NCBI GenBank assembly: GCA_018398765.1
Contig: JAHBMJ010001768.1
Span: 1-52,629, forward strand
DNA: 52,629 nt
Direction of reading: 5' to 3'
Origin: Chromera velia
Lineage: Eukaryota; Sar; Chromeraceae
Of the stretch, positions 47,116 to 52,629 are shown in pieces. The notes beneath the pieces are model-generated. The model worked only from the letters and a program-made list of their open reading frames with translations. It had not been told where the DNA came from and searched no databases. Numbering within the stretch: position 1 is the stretch's first letter; each line of letters begins with the position of its first letter. The translations under genes were made by a program, and so were the position numbers.

Positions 47116-48261
47116 CAGACTGTTGTCTAGACTATTGTTTTTTATAGGAGAATCTATAGTAATGAGAGCAATAGACAGAGAGCCATAATTACTTTCTTTT
47201 GATTGAATTAGCTAGAATACAACTGTTTTATAAATCTAATTTTTATTGACGATTACTGAATCAGTATACTGAATAATAGTTTTATCATTTTTATAAACTT
47301 AGTTTTTAATTTCAATATAAGATGGGTTAGTTAGTTAGATAGTTATATAGTTAGTTAGATGATGCCTACAAGCAGTTGAATTGCTAAACTCACAAGGTAA
47401 AACCGATTGTGACGAAATCATGGAAAGTGACCTGGAAAGCGAAGCTCTGGGGGGCACTTACGATCGAATCCAGGACCTACCAGGACCTCGCCGCGCCTCC
47501 ATAGCCTCGCGTCGATCTTTCGAAAGCCCCAAAATTCGCTTTCCGGGCCATTCGCACGCGCACGCTTCGCGTGCGTCAGATGCTGCATATAACAATAAGT
47601 TACGGGATACACCCAACCAGTTGGGTGAGTGCCTCAGGGGGCTATTTAGGGGTCCGCTAATTGATGCACACCATCGGGGGCTTGGGCATGTCTAAGTTGT
47701 GTGCTGCCATGGGGCGGGGGCCACGGCAGTGAAGTATGCTTTTCGGGACCGCGCGCGTCTCGTATATGCATATGCAACTCCGTGCGAGTTACTTGAGGGG
47801 CACGCATGTGCAAAGTATTTATAAGGCATATGTGCGATCGCGGCTCCGTGCGAGTTGCTTGAGGGGTACATTTTGGAACTCGGGCGACACTGACCGTGAC
47901 GGAGACAGAACCGATCCCCCCCCCCCCAAAAATGAAAAAATGCGTTATGCGAGTGCGTGCGATCTCAGGGCCTCTCGGCTGATCTCAGCAGAGCTGAGCT
48001 GCCCCCCGAGGCGACTCTTTAGTGTCTCTCTGGTCCTGCACGCATGTGTCAGCATGGTGCACGGTACGTGTGCAACATGCATGCATTCAGACGGGAATTG
48101 TTCAACATGCAGACTTTCAGATTATTTTTCTCAGGCATATGCCGATTCAGCAAGGCTTTCAATCGCAAACATCCTACGCTTGTATCTAGCGAAGCTCTTG
48201 GGGTCCTCTCTATTGCAGTCACTCGTTGCGTCTGGACACGGGTGGAGCCAGAAAAACGAAA

Positions 48262-49161
48262 ATGAGCGTCGACGAGGTCTGCGACTGGTTGTCTGACCTG
48301 AGTCTCCCTCATCTGGCCGGTGCATTCCGAGAAAATCGCATCGACGGTACAGTCCTCCCAACACTCACAGATGCAGACCTAAAGGAGATCGGGGTGAGTG
48401 CCTTGGGGGACCGTCGGAAGGTCCTTATGAGTGCCCAGGAATTTTCATCTGGAGCCAACGCACCTTCAGCAGCGTCTCCCGCAACGCCACAGCAACCGGC
48501 AGTGCTCTCTACCTGCGCGGTGTGTGAAGAAACTTTCTCGAGTGCCAACAATCCCTCGGGTGCCTGCAGGCGTCACGTTGGAGAGGTCTTCTTGAGGTCA
48601 AAGCATCACCAGTCCGTTCACGGAAGTCGGAGCGGAAGATGGGTGCACCTCATGTGCTGGTCGTGTTGTCTCACCCCGGAAAGCTCCAAGGGCTGCACCC
48701 CGACGGGTCTGCCCCACGTCAGCTCCAGCGAGATGAACAGCGAAACGAAAGAGGCCTTGAAGCTCTCGCCCTGTGGAGGATGCGGCGTGATGTTCGGAGA
48801 CCTGTATAACCCGTCAACCAGCTGCAAATTCCACCCAGGCCAGCTGGCCGAAAAGACGAAGCACCACCAGGTCACGGGGCAACGGCATCGCACAGTGGAA
48901 CGGTACACGGCGTGGAGCTGTTGCGGAGAGAGGGCACCTGCGGTTGGATGCAAGGAGAGAGGCACAGCCCATGTGAGGGGGGCAGCTCGGCCCGTGGAGT
49001 TGCAAAGAGGGGGGGCTTCCGACCCGACGATGATGACGCAATCCTTCCAATTTAGCGGTCACACACAAACAGACAAACAGACAACTGTCGCTGGCAGACA
49101 GATACAGACCCCGAGAGAGGTCGTCAGGGAGCCTGAGTATGAGCCTGATCTGACATCCTGA
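48262..49161 (+). CDS. SAM-domain protein with two CHORD-like zinc-binding repeats
   Basis: The ATG at 48262 gives 299 residues in one exon. A frame start at 48226 would add 12. Residues 1-55 (MSVDEVCDWLSDLSLPHLAG... LKEIGVSALGDRRK) are a SAM domain, a helical protein-interaction fold. Two related modules follow. The first is CAVCEETFSSANNPSGACRR then H, later WSCC and GC. The second is CGGCGVMFGDLYNPSTSCKF then HPGQ, later WSCCGERAPAVGC. The shared order Cx2C, N-P-S, C-x2-H, WSCC, GC resembles CHORD zinc modules, which bind Hsp90-type partners in other proteins. The similarity is partial, so the zinc fold is inferred. The tail is polar and disordered. I know of no SAM plus CHORD pairing, but could not search. 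Confidence 0.65.
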   Translation: MSVDEVCDWLSDLSLPHLAGAFRENRIDGTVLPTLTDADLKEIGVSALGDRRKVLMSAQEFSSGANAPSAASPATPQQPAVLSTCAVCEETFSSANNPSGACRRHVGEVFLRSKHHQSVHGSRSGRWVHLMCWSCCLTPESSKGCTPTGLPHVSSSEMNSETKEALKLSPCGGCGVMFGDLYNPSTSCKFHPGQLAEKTKHHQVTGQRHRTVERYTAWSCCGERAPAVGCKERGTAHVRGAARPVELQRGGASDPTMMTQSFQFSGHTQTDKQTTVAGRQIQTPREVVREPEYEPDLTS

Positions 49162-50822
49162 CGGACGGAAAATTAAGACATGAGATGAGTCGAACTGGCC
49201 GCCCTGCTCGTTGGATTCCTTCCCTCATTCCTTCCTTCCCTCTAGCTCTCCCTCTGATTCTTTGATGGAATTAAGGCATTTCCTTTCTGATAGATCGTTT
49301 TAGCTAGAGTTTGCATGGAAAAGACCCGGAAAAGAAAGTCGGGAGCTGAGGAGATGTTTGATCGATCGACTCGTTTCAAAGAGTCGTTTGTTTGTGAATG
49401 TGGAAATGCGCGGACGGGTCCGCGCTTCTTGGTAGCTATCATGCGGACTGGCTGAGTGATCGACTGGCACCTCCAGACTGCTGACTGAGACAAGTCATGC
49501 TGTGTCAACTCCATGCCAGTGCATGTACCATGTGAGAAAGGACAATTAATTTCGATCATGTTGGTCTCAGACTGGCTGTCAACTCTTGATATACTTATAG
49601 CCTAGCCTATAGCCTGACAATTGTGGGAATTTTATAATTTCAATCGAATATTTTTTATTTTGATGAAGTTTTTTCATATGCATGTAGTTTCAAAAGTATT
49701 CAAAAAGGCTTGTTCTGACAGTATAGTCACAAGACTCACAACTTGAAGTTTTTAACAGACAAGAGCTCAATGATAGCCTAAATCAAACTGTGCTTGATGC
49801 ATAACATCAACAAAAGCCCCATGCAATTAGCCAGCCGATTAGGGTCAAAACTACTCAAAGTATGATCATGACTGTCATGCAGGCTAGTGCTGAAATTCAA
49901 CAACAAAATAAAATCTGAAATATAAAGTACATATCTTTTGATTCAATTAAAAAAAAGAAAACTTAAATTTGCCAGTGTAAAGATTGGTTCTGCATGTAGC
50001 AGTTATAACCTAGCCGATGTTTTATAGTTTAGCTTCAAGACCTGTCTTATAATAGCCTTATATACTGTAAATATAATTGAAAATATTTAAAAGTTGAAAA
50101 TACGATGTATATCATGCTACATTTAGCGGCTTCAACTTTTTTCTTTTGCAGCGATGCGAGCTTGGCCGATCTTCACTGCATTTGGTGCGAGTCGATCAGC
50201 GAAGAACAGACATCTTCAGGACAGAAGATACAAAATTCTGTGCGTGGGCCCTGCAGGCAAAGAAAGAGGCAGGTAGAATAGAAAAAGAATTAAGTGAATA
50301 AGGTGGAAGCGGAAGAAGGAGACGAATGAAGGAGCAGAACGAGCTCGGAGAGACGGGGACGTGAAAGAGGAGGAAGCAAATCCAAAGCCTGCTTTCATGA
50401 TCCCGCCCCAACCACCATATATACGCATGATGGGTTAATTATCCAGAGCCCTGACTGCGCCTTCGGATGTGGCTTCGCAGAATCTAGGACGTAACCCCCT
50501 TCATCATCATCATCGTCATCATCAAACTGAAGAGACGCAAAGCGAAGACTGAACAGAGCAAAGCAGAGAGGCGCACACTCACGCACATGGACACACCCAC
50601 TCACCCGCCCACCCTCACACACACACGCACACATACATACATACATACATATGCACACACACACACACACACACACATGCTGTTTTGCAGACGCTGCTTC
50701 ACCCACGACCGCCTACACACGTACACATGCCCATGCACTCACTCACACTTCCCCGCTTTGTGAACCTCTCACTCTCTTCTCGACTACTTCTTGCAATGAA
50801 TGCACTCTCACTCTCTTCTCCA
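49162..50822. other. Intergenic with an A/T-rich island
   Basis: The island at 49570-50140 is A/T-rich like the transposon-bearing stretches elsewhere, but I found no clean inverted ends. Beyond it are GAAGA-rich sequence and (CA)n at 50614-50678. No gene supported. Confidence 0.4.
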
Positions 50823-50843
50823 CTACTTCTTGCAATGAATGCA
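50766..50843 (-). repeat. 39-bp tandem duplication over the stop codon of the right-edge gene
   Basis: CTCTCACTCTCTTCTC and the following ACTACTTCTTGCAATGAATG occurs at 50766-50804 and 50805-50843 with one difference. The unit encodes the last codons (CIHCKK), the stop and a few bases of 3' flank. The second copy in gene orientation is untranslated. Confidence 0.85.
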
Positions 50844-52544
50844 CTCGACTGACTTGCGCATGTCGGCCTGTACCTTGGAAAGTCTACGCCTGATGTCTTC
50901 GTGTCCTTTGTCTCCTTCTGTCCTCCAATTAGGCGGAGGAGACGGCCTTTCTGTTCCAATTGTGTAAGGCGGAGCAGAGGAAGGAGACGGAGAAGACAGA
51001 TCCGGAAGCAGCCGAGCACCCCCACTCGCCAGAGAAGTTGGCGGATCGTCATTCACAGTCCTCGAGGGGAACGGGTGCATGGCTGTGGAACTTTCACGGA
51101 GCCCTCTTCCTCTCATCTCCCTCAGGTCTCGTTTCTTTCTCTCCAGTGTCTCAGTGCAGGTCTCTCTTTCTTCAGTCCGCTGGCTGCTGCAGCTTCTCTC
51201 TTCTCCGACTCCGATGACTCTCCCCTCTGATTCGATGTGAAGATGGTCTCCCAACGAGACACACACCGATGCTACGGAGCCGCCCTGCGAGCAACTGCCA
51301 GCAGCTTCCCACCGAGGCGTCTCGGGACCCTCCAGAAGGTTTGTATTTGTGCAGCAGCTGGCAATGCCCCTGAGAGAGAGAGACTCACAGAGACGCACTT
51401 CGTCGCCCTCGGGACTCCGGAGGGAGATTGTGGGCGTTGGCTCGGCAGGGCTCTGGCTGAGGCGGCGGAAGGGAGGGACACTCTCTCTTCTTTCCTGTCC
51501 TTCGACGGTTCCTCCTGTCTTCTTCTGCATCTGTCCGCTGTTGTCGTCGGAGAGGAAGAAGTCGTGGGGGTTCTGGCGGTCTGTCCATTTGCTGCCTCCT
51601 GAGAGAGAGGGAGGCGCCTCTCGGGAGAAGACTAGAAGTCTGCGTCTGGAAGGCTGCAGCAGGGCGGGGGGGGAGATTCTGCTTGTCACGATTGTTGATG
51701 TTGAGGGTGCACATGGAGGAGCCACACTGCTGCTGGTGCTGCTGCGGTTGAGGAGACTTTGGGCGGACGAAAAGGCTCTCAGGTTTTGAAACACAGGGGC
51801 AGAGGGGGGTACGAAGTTTGCGTAGGAGGAACTTGAAGCAGGAGCAGGCCCTGGGGTTACATTCCCCCCCCGGGCTGTGTGTCTGCATGTCAGGTGGTTC
51901 TCTGTATTTGTACTCAATGGGTTGTGGTTCCTATCGGTTTGTGCTTCTTCAGTTGATGTCATGTGGGGGATCTGGTGGGGTAAGCGAGAAGCGGCGCATT
52001 CTGACTGGTGTGGAGCAAATGTGATGGGAGAGAAATCCGTCTCTGGGGTGGGCCCGCAGGTAACGTTGAGTGGAAGAGTGCCTCGATGATGAGAGAATTC
52101 CTCTCCAGGAGCGGGTGAGTGACTTGGGTGGGAGGGAGGAGAAGAAGGATGAGGGTCGGGAGGTGGTTGGGGTGAATGTGGACTTTCCTTCGTGCCTCGA
52201 GGATGTGAATCAGGTATGTCATCAGAGTTGAAGGGGAGACGACGAGGCCGGGGGGGGGGAGAGGAGGGGAGAAGATAGGCTCGGCAGGGGTCTTCTGATC
52301 CTCCCTGTGGGTTGGGGGTAATGTTTAATGACTGCTGCTGCAGGGATTCTGATGCTTTCTGTTCGCAGCTTTGTGATTCAGCAGGTGAGGGTTGACCCAG
52401 GTTGGGGGTGCTGTTTGTGGAAGGAAGACCTGCGGGATCTGCTGACATGAGAGGGAGGGGGGCGGAGGGGGGCTGTGTGTGTGTGGAGGCAGATGAGACC
52501 GGGCGCATGGAGGGGAAAAGGGGAAGAGGTCGGTGGGGAGGGGG
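50823..52544 (-). CDS. Pro/Ser-rich protein, 3' exon, partial at right edge
   Basis: The open frame is about 574 codons and ends ADMRKSVECIHCKK. The first in-frame ATG is at 52508 (MRPVSSAST). A good acceptor (TTACCTTTGCAG) ends at 52545, so the exon probably starts at 52544 and earlier exons lie beyond the window. The sequence is rich in Pro, Ser, Thr and Arg, with PPSAPLP-type runs, and is predicted to be disordered. A helical segment (HEDIRRRLSKVQADMRKSVE) lies near the C-terminus. No family recognised. The frame has consistent length and no internal stops over 1.7 kb, and its G/C-rich content supports real coding. Confidence 0.55.
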   Translation of the reverse strand, partial: PPPHRPLPLFPSMRPVSSASTHTQPPSAPLPLMSADPAGLPSTNSTPNLGQPSPAESQSCEQKASESLQQQSLNITPNPQGGSEDPCRAYLLPSSPPPRPRRLPFNSDDIPDSHPRGTKESPHSPQPPPDPHPSSPPSHPSHSPAPGEEFSHHRGTLPLNVTCGPTPETDFSPITFAPHQSECAASRLPHQIPHMTSTEEAQTDRNHNPLSTNTENHLTCRHTARGGNVTPGPAPASSSSYANFVPPSAPVFQNLRAFSSAQSLLNRSSTSSSVAPPCAPSTSTIVTSRISPPALLQPSRRRLLVFSREAPPSLSGGSKWTDRQNPHDFFLSDDNSGQMQKKTGGTVEGQERRESVPPFRRLSQSPAEPTPTISLRSPEGDEVRLCESLSLRGIASCCTNTNLLEGPETPRWEAAGSCSQGGSVASVCVSLGDHLHIESEGRVIGVGEERSCSSQRTEERETCTETLERKKRDLREMRGRGLRESSTAMHPFPSRTVNDDPPTSLASGGARLLPDLSSPSPSSAPPYTIGTERPSPPPNWRTEGDKGHEDIRRRLSKVQADMRKSVECIHCKK

Positions 52545-52629
52545 CTGCAAAGGTAAGTGAGGAGACCCGGTTGAGATCGAGCAGTGGCCCTGCTGCAGAG
52601 GAGGATTGGGTGGGATGGGGTCACGGTGT

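Larger units (their letters stand above)
44580..48261. other. Intergenic, repeat-rich
   Basis: Runs of TTTC/GTTC (45380-45472), GGAA (45618-45713), CT (45741-45783) and GGAT (46621-46740) dominate the left half. A poly-G with an N is at 45171-45194. Around 47050-47110 is a short piece of the (GAT)n-tailed repeat. From 47390 to 48220 the sequence is more complex and has a direct repeat at 47776-47873. No frame shows a recognisable domain. Confidence 0.45.

Noticed and set aside
47381-48296. Plus-strand frames such as MESDLESEALGG and MLFGTARVSYMHMQLRASYL
   Set aside because: The first is short with no domain; the second overlaps direct repeats and ends across the SAM gene start in another frame.
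49570-50140. A/T-rich island as a possible transposon
   Set aside because: I looked for inverted ends and a target duplication as found at 35821-36088 and 23276-24255 and saw none.

Overview
The window looks like nuclear DNA of a photosynthetic or formerly photosynthetic alveolate, most likely a chromerid such as Chromera velia. This is an inference. The genes have many introns with GT-AG borders, donors are often GTCAGT, and introns and spacers are packed with di- and tetranucleotide arrays. TGCATGCA-type palindromes recur, proteins carry long low-complexity tails, and one gene encodes a flagellar axoneme subunit. I saw no rRNA, tRNA, CRISPR array or bacterial-type operon. There is an assembly gap at 24841-25129 and a single N at 45181.

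Layout. At the left edge lies the 5' part of a DRC3/LRRC48 flagellar gene (minus), divergent from a secreted class 3 lipase (plus, six exons, 1705-5762). A gene-poor stretch follows (5763-12050) with microsatellites and a decayed non-LTR retrotransposon reading frame split by another repeat. Next come a small four-pass membrane protein (minus, 12051-12471) and a tandem CCCH zinc-finger protein with a very long disordered tail (plus, 13441-16686). The span 16687-25261 is mostly non-genic. It holds two hAT-like DNA transposons, one of them nested in a copy of a dispersed repeat with a (GAT)n tail.

The centre carries a single-exon secreted protein (minus, 25262-26263), an HNH-nuclease-like reading frame flanked by an inverted repeat, an HNH/NUMOD1-like relic, a short importin-alpha-like ARM gene (plus), and a two-exon cyanase with an organelle-targeting leader (minus, 31705-34986). 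To the right lie a seven-exon leucine-rich-repeat protein of about 895 residues (minus, 36448-41631), a small basic protein (plus), an ankyrin-repeat protein (plus), a SAM plus double CHORD-like protein (plus), and a Pro/Ser-rich protein running off the right edge (minus).

The most unusual signal is a family of short hairpin elements, with termini like CATTTACTTTCATACAG, in four places (five insertions). Each is flanked by an unusually long direct duplication of host sequence (about 29-48 bp). In three of the four places the duplicated segment spans an intron's 3' splice site and the first bases of the next exon. Every insertion there brings a fresh acceptor plus an intact exon start, so the element becomes intron and the protein is unchanged. 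This resembles introner-like intron growth. The TIRs resemble a DNA transposon, but the duplication length is not that of any standard transposase I know.

The genes do not form a shared pathway; they are independent eukaryotic units. All splice models here were built by hand from reading-frame and GT-AG agreement and have no transcript support.
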